Below are positions 21,452 to 31,141 of a stretch of 64,000 bases of DNA, piece by piece. This stretch comes from Schistocerca nitens (Eukaryota > Arthropoda > Insecta > Orthoptera > Acrididae). Each line of letters opens with the position of its first letter. Within the stretch, counting starts at the first letter, position 1. The translations under genes were made by a program, and so were the position numbers. The notes under the pieces are model-generated. The model searched no databases, was not told the DNA's origin, and worked only from the letters and a program-made list of their open reading frames with translations. The stretch lies in NCBI RefSeq assembly GCF_023898315.1, contig NC_064614.1:498806109-498870108 (forward strand), in the 5' to 3' direction.

Positions 21452-21471
21452 TGTGGGGAGCATGGGGGCTA
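21452..21471 (+). other. Candidate polypurine tract
   Basis: A purine-rich GTGGGGAGCATGGGGGCTA stretch lies directly before the 3' LTR, where plus-strand DNA synthesis would be primed. Confidence 0.6.
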
Positions 21472-22001
21472 TGTAAGTAGGCTGTTTATGTTTTCTTATT
21501 GGCAACGTTACGTAGCGCTCCGTATGAAAATCACTGGCTGTGCTGTGTGCAGTCTGTGGCTAGTTTGCATTGTTGTCTGCATTGGGCAGTTGGAGGTGAG
21601 CCGCCAGCAGTGGTGGATGTGGGGAGAGAGATGGCGGAGTTTTGAAATTTGTAAAACTGGATGTCATGAACTGTTGTATAAATTATGACTTTTGAACACT
21701 ATTGAGGTAAATACACTGTTTGTTCTCTATTAAAATCTTTCATTTGCTAACTATGCCTATCAGAAGTTAGTGCCTTCCGTAGTTTGAATCTTTTATTTAG
21801 CTGTCAGTAGTGGCGTTCGCTGTATTGCAGTAGTTCGAGTAACGAAGATTTTTGTGAGGTAAGAAATTTGTGAAAGGTATAGGTTAATGTTAGTCGGGGC
21901 CATTCTTTTGTAGAGATTATTGAAAGTCAGATTGCGTTGCGCTAGAAATATTGTGTCAGTTTAAACACAGTCATGTAAAATTGTTCAAAGGGGACGTTTC
22001 A
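21472..22001 (+). repeat. 3' LTR
   Basis: 530 bp, colinear with the 5' LTR except for a 39 bp gap and about 11 substitutions, counted by eye. Confidence 0.88.
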
Positions 22002-22410
22002 AAGCTTATTTTTCGAGGTAGTCTGGTTTGTCAACTTAAAATTTACACCCTATATAAAGCGTGTTGTGGGGACGCGCTAAACAAGGCAGCTTTTGTTATA
22101 AAGTGGAGCGGAGCGATTTATGTGACGTCCAAAAGGACATGATCATTGGCTTTCGTGTCAAGGGTGGAAGCATTTCAAAAACGACTAAGTTTGTAAACTG
22201 TATACTAACCAACATGATTAAAATACACCGTTCATGGCAAAATGCCGCTATCCAAAAACGGTGCTGAAGCAACTGTGGTGCAACAGTGACCATAGATGAC
22301 AGGGCTATACAACGACTGTGGAGATGTGTCTGGGCGAACAGACGCGCAACTGTTGGGCAACTGACGACCCAGATGAACAAAGGGGCTACCATCAATGTTT
22401 CCTCAATCGC

Positions 22411-24092
22411 CATGAATGGTCTCTGTTGGATTTCTTTCATGTTAATTTCTTAAATCTGTTGTCATTTACAGCATACATTCCACTTCTACATTTACTGTAG
22501 TGTTTCTGAGTCTATCTGGGAGGAGACTGAGCTGTGGAACGTGTTACTTTTACACATAAACAAGAACGATTTGTCACACTACTACACTTTAAAACACAGT
22601 TTATATGTAATTCATGTCACACGGTCTCATATGGAACCTACAACCGCTTTCTTTTATATAGTGTATATGATAAGATACTGTCATCCCCCTTCCCTTCTGT
22701 GTGAAAGGATGAATGAGCAAATGTATTTCTGGTTGCATGCTTGATGATAGCAGACAAGCTTGTCTGCTAGAGAACAGTAGGACCAACGTCGGAAAAGGTA
22801 GCTACGCTTTCTAAAAGCAAAGAGGTTTCTATTCTTGGTAGGGTCCTGTCCGTCCCTTGTCATGTTGGTATAGGAAGCTGCCTCTCTGGTCTCTTCCGAT
22901 TGTATGTGTGAGGCACCCTCAGTAGGGGCCTATGGCAGTCTGTCCACGGCGAGCGTCTGATGCGGTAAGATCTCCGGCTAAGCGCGTCTCTGCTAAGTCC
23001 GTAATTTAATCACCTTTGTTTCAGGTTTACATCTAAAATATCTTACGTTATCTTAAATTGCAACGCAGTGTAATTCGAGTGAGAAGTTCAGAATATCTTC
23101 CAGTAGTTGCTTTGTCACTGCTTTGTGAGCAAAGTGGAAACACGTGCTGATGAGCCGTAACTATAACTAAGATCATCAATCTTAAATGCGAATTTGCCTG
23201 AGATTATAACGTCTCTTCTTGACAATATTTTTCAATATAGCAACTTTTCTTTATGTTCAACCCACGTGGGGTGTACTTTGTGAGACCAGTACCACTTGCT
23301 TATAATTGTTTGACCCATCAGGTTAATAGTATGACAATAGTAACCAGTTCGAGGTTGTTCTTTTGTAAATTGCGTTTTGATGTAATTTATTTTAATTATC
23401 AAAATTATTGTGGAGTTACACTCTTTGTGCAAACCAAGTTCACCACGTGAAGCATGCGGTGTAATCATCAAAGTAGCCCTCAGCTATTCTTTTCGAGAAG
23501 ATTTCACAGAAAATTAGTATGAATTTAGTATACCAGTGTGTGGTAATTTCATGATGGACAGGACTGTGCTACGACTGTAACTTCTTTGGGTGAAAATTGA
23601 ATCGGTTGTTTGTGGTTAATTTCCTCCTGCATATGCTTCAACGTTCTTCGTGTGTTATTTTATGAATACAGTGTTGTATGCAATCTCCCAATCTTGGCTC
23701 CATATTTGATGTGTTCCATAAGATTACAAACTCACATTTTCACAATCCTAAATAAGGCACCAGTTTAGTTAGGTATCAAGTTTAATATGCTGAAATTTTA
23801 ACGGAACAATGATCAATGTTAAAATAAATGTCCAAAAATAAACTGATTTATTTCTTTTTATTTAAATTCTCTTTAAATATATATATCACCGGTTGTCGTA
23901 AAATGACTATTAAAAGATTATAATTAATGTTAGTCTGACTGGAAATTTGGTAAACTAGACTGGATACCTGGTGAAACAGTTGCTCAGTAATGCAAGGATA
24001 ACTTCCCCAGATAGCTCACAGCTTTTAGCCCGATTTTATTATCTTGAATATCAGCACCGCTTTCAGAACAACTTAATGCATCAACTTTACAA
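22411..24092. mobile_element. Unclassified insertion in the Tc1-like element
   Basis: Transposase similarity stops at about 22410 and resumes at about 24093 (ACAACCATTCAGCAAACGC matches the same position in the copy at 39270-42737, where it reads acgacctttcagtgaacg). The intervening 1.7 kb is AT-rich. It holds a GC-richer stretch at 22850-22990, no recognisable coding motif, and no terminal repeat I could pair. It may be a retroelement fragment or a non-autonomous DNA element. Confidence 0.45.
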
Positions 24093-24970
24093 CCATTCAG
24101 CAAACGCTGGTGCATATGGGCCTCTGCAGCAGGCACCTGGTTCATGCATCCATGATGCACATCAGTACTGCAATTGGATGTCCACTGGCGACCGTTGTCC
24201 ATTTTAGATTAATAACGTTCTGTGCTCCGTCTGGCATATGGTTATTAGCGTGTACGGCTTGAAAATCTGAAAACAAACGTCTCGTAAACAATCGTTCGAG
24301 GGTCCCAGGCCAGACAATAGATCGTTATGGCCTGGGGAACGTTTTCGTGTTATTCGCTGGGTGATTTCGTCATTCTGGAAGCCACAATGAATCGTTAGAA
24401 CTATGTATCTATCCGTGGGGAGCATGCCGATCCCTACATGCACTTTGTTTTTCCTCGGCGTGATGGCATCTACCAGTAGGACAATGCAATGTGTCACACA
24501 GCTCGCAGTGTACGTGCGTGGTTCAAAGAGCGCCAGGATGAGTTTACCGTTCTCTCCTGGCCACCAAAGTTGCCGGATTTAAACCCAATGGAGACTCTGT
24601 GAGACTGCCTCGCTCGGGCTGTTCGCAGCATGGATCCTCAAACGAGAAACCTAGCGCAACTGGCCACAGGACTGGAGTCGGCATGGCTCCACATTGCTGT
24701 CGGTACCTTCCAGAACCTCACTGACTCTCTTCCTGCACGTCTCGCAGCGGTTCATGTTGTAAAAGGTGATTATTCGAGATTTTGACAGGTATTCACATTA
24801 ATGTGACTGAAGAACGTACATACAATGGTATGTAAAACTTACGGACAAAAGTAACTTTCCCATGATGTGTCACTGCCAAGTAACATAGCTGAATGGAGCA
24901 TCTGAAAGAAATACGCAATGACACGAACAGAAATTACACATACATACAGAAACATTAATACTCGTATATA

Positions 24971-26369
24971 CACTACTGGCCATTAAAATTGCTACACAAC
25001 GAGTGCTACAGAACCGAATTTTAACCGACAGGAAGAAGATGCTGTGATATGCAAATGATTAGCTTCTCAGAGCATTTACACAATGTAGGCACCGGTGGCG
25101 ACACCTACAACGTGCTGACATGAGGAACGTTTCCAACCGATTTCTCATACACAAACAGCAGTTGACCGGCGTTGCCTGGTGAAACGTTGTTGTGATGCCT
25201 CGCGTAAGGAGGAGAAATGCGTACCATCACGTTTCCGACATTGATAAAAGGTCGGATTGTAGCCTATCGCGATTGCGGTTTATCGTACCGCGACATTGCT
25301 GCTCGCGTTGGTCGAGATCCAATGGAATATGGAATATGGAATCGGTGGGTTCAGGAGCATAATACGGAACGTCGTGCTGGATCCCAACGGCCTCGTATCA
25401 CTAGCAGTCGAGATGACAGGCATCTTATCCGCATGGCTGTAACGGATCGTGCAGCCACGTCTCGAGCCCTGAGTCAGTAGACGGGGACGTTTGCAAGACA
25501 ACAACCATCTGCACGAACAGTTCGACGACGTTTGCAGCAGCATGGACTATCGGCTCGGAGACCATGGCTGCGGTTACACTTGACGCTGCATCACAGACAG
25601 GGGCGCCTGCGATGGTGTACTCAACGACGAACCTGGGTGCACGAATGGCAAAACGTCATTTTTTCAGATGAATCCAGGTTCTGTTTACAGCATCATGGTG
25701 GTCGCATCAGTGTTTGGCGACATCGGGGTGAACGCACATTGGAAGCCTGTATTCGTCATCGTCATACTGGCGTATCACCCGACGTGATGATATGGGGTGC
25801 CATTGGTTACACGTCTCGGCCACCTCTTGTTCGCACTGACGGCACTTTGAACAGTGGACGTTACATTTCAGATGTGTTACGACCCGTGGCTCTACCCTTC
25901 ATTCGATCCCTGCGAAACCCTACATTTCAGCAGGATAATGCACGACCGCATGTTGCAGGTCCTGTACGGGCTTTTTTTGTATACAGAAAATGTTCGACTG
26001 CTGCCTTGGCCAGCACATTCTCCAGATCTCTCACCAACTGAAAACGTCTGGTCAATGGTGGCCGAGCAACTGGCTCGTCACAATACGCCAGTCACTACTC
26101 TTGATGAACTGTGGTATCGTGTTGAAGCTCCATGGGCAGCTGTACCTGTACACGCCATCCAAGCTCGGTTTGACTCAATACCCAGGCGTATCATGGCCGT
26201 TATTACGGCCAGAGGTGGTTGTTCTGGGTACTGATTTCTCAGGATCTATGCACCCAAACTGCGTGAAAATGTAATCACATGTCAGTTCTAGTATAATATA
26301 TTTTTCCAATCAATACCCGTTTATCATCTGCATTTCTTCTTGGTGTAGCAATTTTAATGGCCAGTAGTG
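24971..26369 (+). mobile_element. Tc1-like element (family B), nearly full length
   Basis: Perfect 27 bp inverted termini beginning CACTACTGGCCATTAAAATT at 24971-24997 and 26343-26369. TA lies on both sides (24969-24970 and 26370-26371). At 1,399 bp it is a normal length for Tc1-like elements. The transposase gene (25217-26234) is complete from HTH to C-terminus but carries one stop and one frameshift. A second copy, inverted and shorter, is at 40012-41310. Confidence 0.92.
25217..26234 (+). pseudogene. Tc1-like transposase (family B), two lesions
   Basis: DDE transposase that would cut and paste its element by binding the terminal repeats. Start MRTITFPTLIKGRIVAYRD. The first HTH covers about residues 5-50 (LSYRDIAARVGRDP); the second includes SARTVRRRLRQHGLSAR. 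First catalytic Asp in VIFSDESRF (about 25661-25687). Central VMIWGAIGY. Second Asp in FQQDNARPH (about 25925-25951). Third acid, Glu, in SPDLSPTENVW near 26025-26057, about 34 residues on, the DD34E spacing. C-terminus ends ARGGCSGY. Two defects: an in-frame stop at 25478-25480 between the HTH domains, and a frameshift near 25975 just after the second Asp. Otherwise well preserved, so probably inactivated recently. Confidence 0.9.
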
Positions 26370-26589
26370 TATTACTAATGATCGTTGGGTGGGAGAGAGA
26401 GGGTGTAATTACACCCATTAGGCTTGCGCCCTTCCCCCCTCTCCCGCCCCCCTCCCTATCGCCTTCCCTCGGATCCGCACCTGATTGGGTATCGTGGCGA
26501 GGTGGCTGATGAGAGGAAACAACCGCCCATCCAGTGCGTCATGTGCGGGAAGTGCATGAGATGCGAACACCTAGTGTCTCCGTGAGCCA

Positions 26590-27030
26590 TTAAGTGTGTG
26601 GCAGACTGGTACGGAGAGAAGCCCGGCAAGGACGGCGGCGGCGGTGAGGCGGGCAGGTGCGTGCGGCGGCGCGTCAGCGTGCGTGTCGCGGCCGCCGCGG
26701 GGTTATCGGCCCCTGGCCGGCCGCCTGCCGCCTGCCGCTGCCGTGGCGCTCTGTGCCCGCTGTTTAAGCCGCCGCCGCCGCGGAATGCACCGCGCGCGCC
26801 GCCCGCCTTATTACTCACGCACACGACGCGTGTTTCCCGGAAACAAACAATAGCCGCGCCGGCGCTGGCTCGCTGATTTGCGGTACAGTTAGCCGCCCGC
26901 TACCGCTTTCGCTGGCCCGGCCGGCAAAGACGCGCCCCCACCTGCCGCTCCGAGCCGCCGCCAAAAAGGACCAACTGCGGGGACCCTGCCCGCTGCCACG
27001 CTCCCCTCCCCTCCAGCTTGTCGTCACAGC
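26590..27030. promoter_or_regulatory. CpG-rich island, possible promoter or first exon
   Basis: Markedly GC-rich with many CG dinucleotides (GGCGGCGGCGG, GCGCGCGCCGCCCGCC, CGCGGCCGCCGCGG) in an otherwise AT-rich window. Open frames of 85-122 codons occur on both strands. Their alanine/arginine/proline composition is what GC-rich sequence gives by chance, and no domain is visible. A 'GCTGTTTAAGCC' box near 26760 is not a convincing TATA element. It is not bounded by inverted repeats or TSDs and resembles none of the mobile elements here, so it may be host DNA. Confidence 0.45.
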
Positions 27031-27271
27031 TAGGCGCCGGCGCCACAGATTACTGTTACTGAAAGTGAAAACTCCAGTCCACCACTGTTAGCTACTCCTC
27101 TTTAATAGAAATACGAGGGGCGTTAAATAAGTAAAGCAACACATTTTTTCTTCTGAAAGTAGGTTGGTTCCAATCAGTATTTCAGTACACCATGTTATTC
27201 CCCACTTTTTTGGCTACAATATCCAATTTTTAACATAGCCTCAGTTCAGTGCGATGGCATTACTCCACCTT

Positions 27272-28755
27272 GTACTGTACTGTAATGTACACTCCTGGAA
27301 ATGGAAAAAAGAACACATTGACACCGGTGTGTCAGACCCACCATACTTGCTCCGGACACTGCGAGAGGGCTGTACAAGCAATGATCACACGCACGGCACA
27401 GCGGACACACCAGGAACCGCGGTGTTGGCCGTCGAATGGCGCTAGCTGCGCAGCATTTGTGCACCGCCGCCGTCAGTGTCAGCCAGTTTGCCGTGGCATA
27501 CGGAGCTCCATCGCAGTCTTTAACACTGGTAGCATGCCGCGACAGCGTGGACGTGAACCGTATGTGCAGTTGACGGACTTTGAGCGAGGGCGTATAGTGG
27601 GCATGCGGGAGGCCGGGTGGACGTACCGCCGAATTGCTCAACACGTGGGGCGTGAGGTCTCCACAGTACATCGATGTTGTCGCCAGTGGTCGGCGGAAGG
27701 TGCACGTGCCCGTCGACCTGGGACCGGACCGCAGCGACGCACGGATGCACGCCAAGACCGTAGGATCCTACGCAGTGCCTGGTGTGGGGAGCGATCTCCT
27801 ACACTGGCCATACACCACTGGTGATCGTCGAGGGGACACTGAATAGTGCACGGTACATCCACACCGTCATCGAACCCATCGTTCTACCATTCCTAGACCG
27901 GCAAGGGAACTTGCTGTTCCAACAGGACAATGCACGTCCGCATGTATCCAGTGCCACCCAACGTGCTCTAGAAGGCGTAAGTCAACTACCCTGGCCAGCA
28001 AGATCTCCGGATCTGTCCCCCATTGAGCATGTTTGGGACTGGATGAAGCGTCGTCTCACGCGGTCTGCACGTCCAGCACGAACGCTGGTCCAACTGAGGC
28101 GCCAGGTGGAAATGGCATGGCAAGCCGTTCCACAGGACGACATCCAGCATCTCTACGATCGTCTCCATGGGAGAATAGCAGCCTGCATTGCTGCGAAAGG
28201 TGGATATACACTGTACTAGTGCCGACATTGTGCATGCTCTGTTGCCTGTGTCTATGTGCCTGTGGTTCTGTCAGTGTGATCATGTGAATGTATCTGACCC
28301 CAGGAATGTGTCAATAAAGTTTCCCCTTCCTGGGACAATGAATTCACGGTGTTCTTATTTCAATTTCCAGGAGTGTATGTTAACCGGGAACCTAGAAACG
28401 ATGGAGAGGCTCCGTCCCCGCCGCAGCCGCAGTGGTCCACAACCCCACGACGACTACCGCAGTCCACTTGTGCCCTCCGCCGCCTCACACCGCACCCAGG
28501 GTTATTGTGCGGTTCGGCCCCCGGTGGACCCCCCCAGGGAACGTCTCACATCAGACGAGTGTAACCCCTACGTTTGCGTGGTAGAGTAATGGTGGTGTAC
28601 GAGTACTTAGAGAACTTGTTTGCGCAGCAATCGCCGCCATAGTGTAGCTGAGGCGGAATAAGGAGAACCAGCCCGCATTCGCCGTGGCAGATGAAAAACC
28701 GCCTAAAAACCATCCACAGATCGCCGGCTCAGAGCGAACGGCTAACCGGGCGGGC
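27272..28755 (-). mobile_element. Unclassified repeat inserted in the mariner-like element (itself holding a Tc1 copy)
   Basis: Flanked by an 11 bp direct duplication, TACTCCACCTT, at 27261-27271 and 28756-28766. Without the Tc1-like copy (27290-28375) it is about 400 bp. It is GC-rich, and read on the minus strand it ends in a short TACAGTACAGTAC microsatellite-like tail. A frame at 28188-28589 (MERLRPRRSRSGPQPHDDYR segment) has no domain I know. The 11 bp duplication and microsatellite tail suggest target-primed retrotransposition, such as a truncated LINE or SINE-like element, but the family is not identified. Confidence 0.55.
27290..28375 (+). mobile_element. Tc1-like element (family C), internally deleted
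   Basis: Inverted termini of about 27-29 bp beginning CACTCCTGGAAATGGAAAAA at 27290, with the complement ending at 28375. TA is at 27288-27289 and 28376-28377. At 1,086 bp it is about 300 bp short. The transposase has its N-terminal HTH part (27534-27780: MPRQRGREPYVQLTDFERGR, MREAGWTYRRIAQHVGREVS) and its C-terminal part (27782-28219: VWGAISYTGHTPLV, second Asp in FQQDNARPHVS, third acid in SPDLSPIEHVWDW). The middle, with the first catalytic Asp, is gone, and the two parts are in different frames. It can move only with help from another copy, if at all. Confidence 0.88.
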
Positions 28756-29655
28756 TACTCCACCTTACTGCCAGGGCCTGTATGCCCGCGTGGTCGATAT
28801 CGGAGCTAACATCTTTCTGCATCAATAGCCACATCATCATCCACTTACTGCTTCCCGCAGAATGAATCCTTCATTGTGCCAAACAAACGGAAATCTGAAG
28901 GTGCGACGTCTGGACTGTAAGGTGGATGAGGAAGAACAGTCCAGTGAAGTTTTGTGAGCTCCTCTCGGGTGCGCAGACTTTTGTTAGGTCTTGCGTTGTC
29001 ATGGAGAAGTTCGTTCACATTTTTGTGGAGACGAATACATCGCAGGAGTCACAGCAACCAGCCGGCACGCAGGAGATGATGAAGGTTTTCTCGACCTTGT
29101 GGCGATTATGACAGACGCCTCTTCCAACGACTCGCCGTGCTTTTGTTCAATGCCAGATCTCAGTAGACATTCTGAAAGCGTCCATGAATATATGCGATGC
29201 TCTGGTTTTCCGCCTAAAGCAACTCTACGACAGGACCCTTCTTGGAACACACCTCCGTTACAGACTCCATTTTTTTGGCTGCGCATAGCGCCGCCATCAA
29301 TCGGAACTTTCTTGAAAGAATAGGGGCTGAAGCGGGATTAGTCCACGATGTTCCACGGCCAATTTCGTATTTTTTCAGCCGAAATTGGCATCGAAAAAAG
29401 TGTTGCATTATTTATTCAATGACCCTTGTGTTCCAGGAGCACAATTGGTACAACTGGGAAACAAATAGTAGTTTTATTCGTATCTCTACTCCGAAGCTTG
29501 TACGAGTGGATTTCAAATAGTTATTTACTTATTATTATGACAAGCGAAGTACCTTTCATTGGAAGCTGAGATACACTTCAAAGTGACACATATACATGAC
29601 ACTAATATTCAATATCACTACCGAGTCTCTGAAAACAACGATCGGAACAAATACA

Positions 29656-29714
29656 AAATGGTTCAAATGGCTCTAAGCACTATGGGACTAAACATCTGAG
29701 GTCATCAGTCCCCA
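29656..29714 (-). mobile_element. Type 1 SINE, severely 5'-truncated
   Basis: Only the last ~59 bp of the tail are present (AAATGGTTCAAATGGCTC through CATCAGTCCCC). They are bounded by a perfect 10 bp TSD, AACAAATACA, at 29646-29655 and 29715-29724. Confidence 0.88.
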
Positions 29715-29927
29715 AACAAATACACATCTCGTGTTTACCACCGAATAATATTCTGCAAATCCCACAATATTTCATTGATCTCACTGTTCGACATCTTCTG
29801 GTGGCGGTAGTTGCTGCAAGACGCGACTGGTGGTGTTTTTGTGTTTTTTGTAGTTTTCCCTTTATTGTTATGTCACGCTCCGTATTGGTGGGGTGAGAGT
29901 AAAACTTTTGAAAACATAGTATAAAAA

Positions 29928-30119
29928 ATGGTTCAAATGGCTCTAAGCACTGTGGGACTTAACATCTGAGGTCATCACTCCCCTAGACTTAGAACTACTT
30001 AAACCTAACTAACCTAAGGACGTCACACACACCCATGCCCGAGGCAGGATTCGAACCAACCGTAGCAGCAGCGCGGTTCCTGATTTAAGAGCCTAGAACC
30101 GTTCAGCCGCAGCGGCCGG
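29928..30119 (-). mobile_element. Type 1 SINE
   Basis: Near full length, antisense. TSD CATAGTATAAAAA (29915-29927) and CATGGTATAAAAA (30120-30132), one mismatch. The B-box region has lost a few bases (GATTCGAACCAACCG). Confidence 0.9.
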
Positions 30120-30340
30120 CATGGTATAAAAATTGGACATGGCAGCTGACAAAATGAATGTTTTTCATAATAAAAGACAGATCGTCAGTTATGTAAGTTA
30201 AAATATGAAAGGCTGAGTTGCTGATAAGCTAAAATATAGACACAGGTGAATGGAAAATGAGTATTGCACACGAATATACAAAAACAGGCATACAGTTGCG
30301 TACGGTAAAAGGACAATGTGTTGACTGATTAAAATAGGTA

Positions 30341-30646
30341 CGAGGGTTGGAACTTAAATGGTGGCTACTATTTATTCAAAACTTTGATTTGATTCCGAAT
30401 ATGAAGGAACCAATTGGTGGCATTGGCTTCAGAACTGTTCCAGAGATTCGACAGGCAGTGGACCGCTCCACTCGCACCATCAACAGAACAGGCTCTGCTA
30501 ACGGTATACTACGCCTTCTGCATCGCTGGAATGGTGTTCTACACAACGCTGGTGACTACTTTGAAGAAGAGTAACAGATGCAAACATGTAACTCTTTTGT
30601 ATCGGTTGTGAATAAATAGTTGCCACTGTTTTAGTTCCAACCCACA
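30341..30646 (+). mobile_element. Mariner-like deletion derivative (MITE-size)
   Basis: Inverted ends of about 38 bp: CGAGGGTTGGAACTTAAATG...ACTATTTATTCA on the left and TGAATAAATAGTTGCCACTG...TTCCAACCC on the right. TA lies at both edges. Of the transposase only the last ~45 residues survive (RQAVDRSTRTINRTG, then HRWNGVLHNAGDYFEEE and stop), the typical mariner C-terminal 'W...V...GDYFE' ending. Total ~306 bp. Confidence 0.8.
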
Positions 30647-31132
30647 TACATAGATAAATGAGGTGATGAGTGGAACATCACATTCAAGGATAGTGTGTAG
30701 GAGTGGGTTTGTGCCCATGGATGTTTGGAGGAGGAATTTGTGAAGAGTGAAGAGAGATGCGGTTCCGAACCAAGACTTACGAAATAGGTGGAGAGAAGTG
30801 GAGGTGAAGATAGCCCTGACAAGGGGCGGGCGGTAGCGATCTCTTAGATCTGGTAGGACAGGTATATAATCACTGCGAATTTCTTGGGAAGGCGATTAAA
30901 GTTTTGTTGGGATAGTGCGTGGAGAATATGAAGGTGTATTGTTGCGGAAATGTGATGGTAGGCGTGGGGTGGCGTGGAGAATTTAGCAGGCCTGGAGCAA
31001 GAAGTATGCGTACGTGAGAAGGCGCTCATAGTCAATGAAAGCGGCGCTCATGCTGCTGCAGAAAGGCCTCTGGCGCGTGCGCTGCGGGCAGTGACTGTGC
31101 TGCCAGACGCTCCTGTGGTTATGATCTGAATT
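30647..31132. other. Unassigned spacer
   Basis: Purine-rich, with no recognised motif. It ends at the target site of the next LINE. Confidence 0.4.
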
Positions 31133-31141
31133 AAATCTCTG

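Larger units (their letters stand above)
14105..22001 (+). mobile_element. LTR retrotransposon with gag but pol deleted, in the foldback right arm
   Basis: Two LTRs in direct orientation (14105-14673 and 21472-22001) begin TGTAAGTAGG and end GGGGACGTTTCA. A 4 bp duplication, AAGC, flanks the element at 14101-14104 and 22002-22005. By hand count the LTRs differ by about 11 substitutions plus a 39 bp length difference, so the insertion is fairly recent. The interior has a gag region (14953-17272), the last ~40 codons of what looks like a pol polyprotein (17331-17465), then about 4 kb of AT-rich sequence with no long frame before a purine-rich tract. Protease, reverse transcriptase, RNase H and most of integrase are absent, so the element would depend on enzymes supplied by relatives. 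Ty3-type affiliation is an inference from the gag style and the short target duplication. Confidence 0.85.
13541..22052. mobile_element. Long foldback element inserted in the Tc1-like element
   Basis: From CAGGGTGTAAATTTTAAG at 13541 the sequence runs about 300 bp to a short centre near 13830-13850, then returns as its own reverse complement through 14104. It resumes at 22006-22052 (CTTAAAATTTACACCCTA). Examples of paired segments are TGCTAAAATTAGCCCGCCACC (left, 13650s) with the complement at 14020-14040, and TTCTTGGTAGTTG with CAACTACCAAGAA. TA flanks at 13539-13540 and 22053-22054 fit a TA target. Without the LTR retrotransposon that sits in its right arm it would be about 615 bp. No coding capacity; a non-autonomous foldback or MITE-like element. 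Confidence 0.82.
13440..24816 (+). mobile_element. Tc1-like element (family A), host of a three-level nest
   Basis: The left terminus CACAGCCTAGTAACATTAATG (TA at 13438-13439) and right terminus (inverted, CACATTAATGTGACTG..., TA at 24817-24818) match the family A ends at 9127 and 39270. Element sequence is seen at 13440-13540, 22055-22410 and 24093-24816. The transposase N-terminal HTH part is at about 22110-22410 (an IIGF..KGGSISKT stretch, WQNAAIQKR, then a region matching ANRRATVGQLTTQMN). The C-terminal half is at 24093-24740 (HQRLLNGCK-region shadows, a DNAM..HTARSVRAWFKE-type second-Asp block near 24480, and a 'WPPKLPDLNPME' third-acid block near 24560). Both halves have frameshifts. 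Two insertions account for the excess length: the foldback/LTR pair (13541-22052) and an unclassified block (22411-24092). Confidence 0.72.
27114..29428 (-). mobile_element. Mariner-like element split by a retro-like repeat
   Basis: Left end CGAGGGGCGTTAAATAAG...GCAACACATTTTTT (TA at 27112-27113). Right end, inverted, AAAAAAGTGTTGCATTATTTATTCAATGACCCTTG, ending near 29428. The minus strand from about 29010 to 28770 encodes a mariner-type transposase C-terminal half. It reads NELLHDNARPNKSLRTREE (second Asp, DNAR), then LPHPPYSPDVAPSDFRLFG (third Asp of the DD34D type), and then FCGK. Coding similarity continues to 28756, stops, and picks up at about 27271. The N-terminal half (29040-29430) is too degraded to read. 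The interruption is the block 27272-28755, with the duplicated TACTCCACCTT at each side. Confidence 0.72.
29429..30340. other. Spacer holding two SINE copies
   Basis: Apart from the SINEs at 29656-29714 and 29928-30119 no gene or repeat is recognised. AT-rich. Confidence 0.4.

Noticed and set aside
26598..26876. 92-codon frame in the CpG island as a gene
   Set aside because: Open frames occur on both strands here because stop codons are rare in GC-rich DNA. Composition is Ala/Arg/Pro with no domain.
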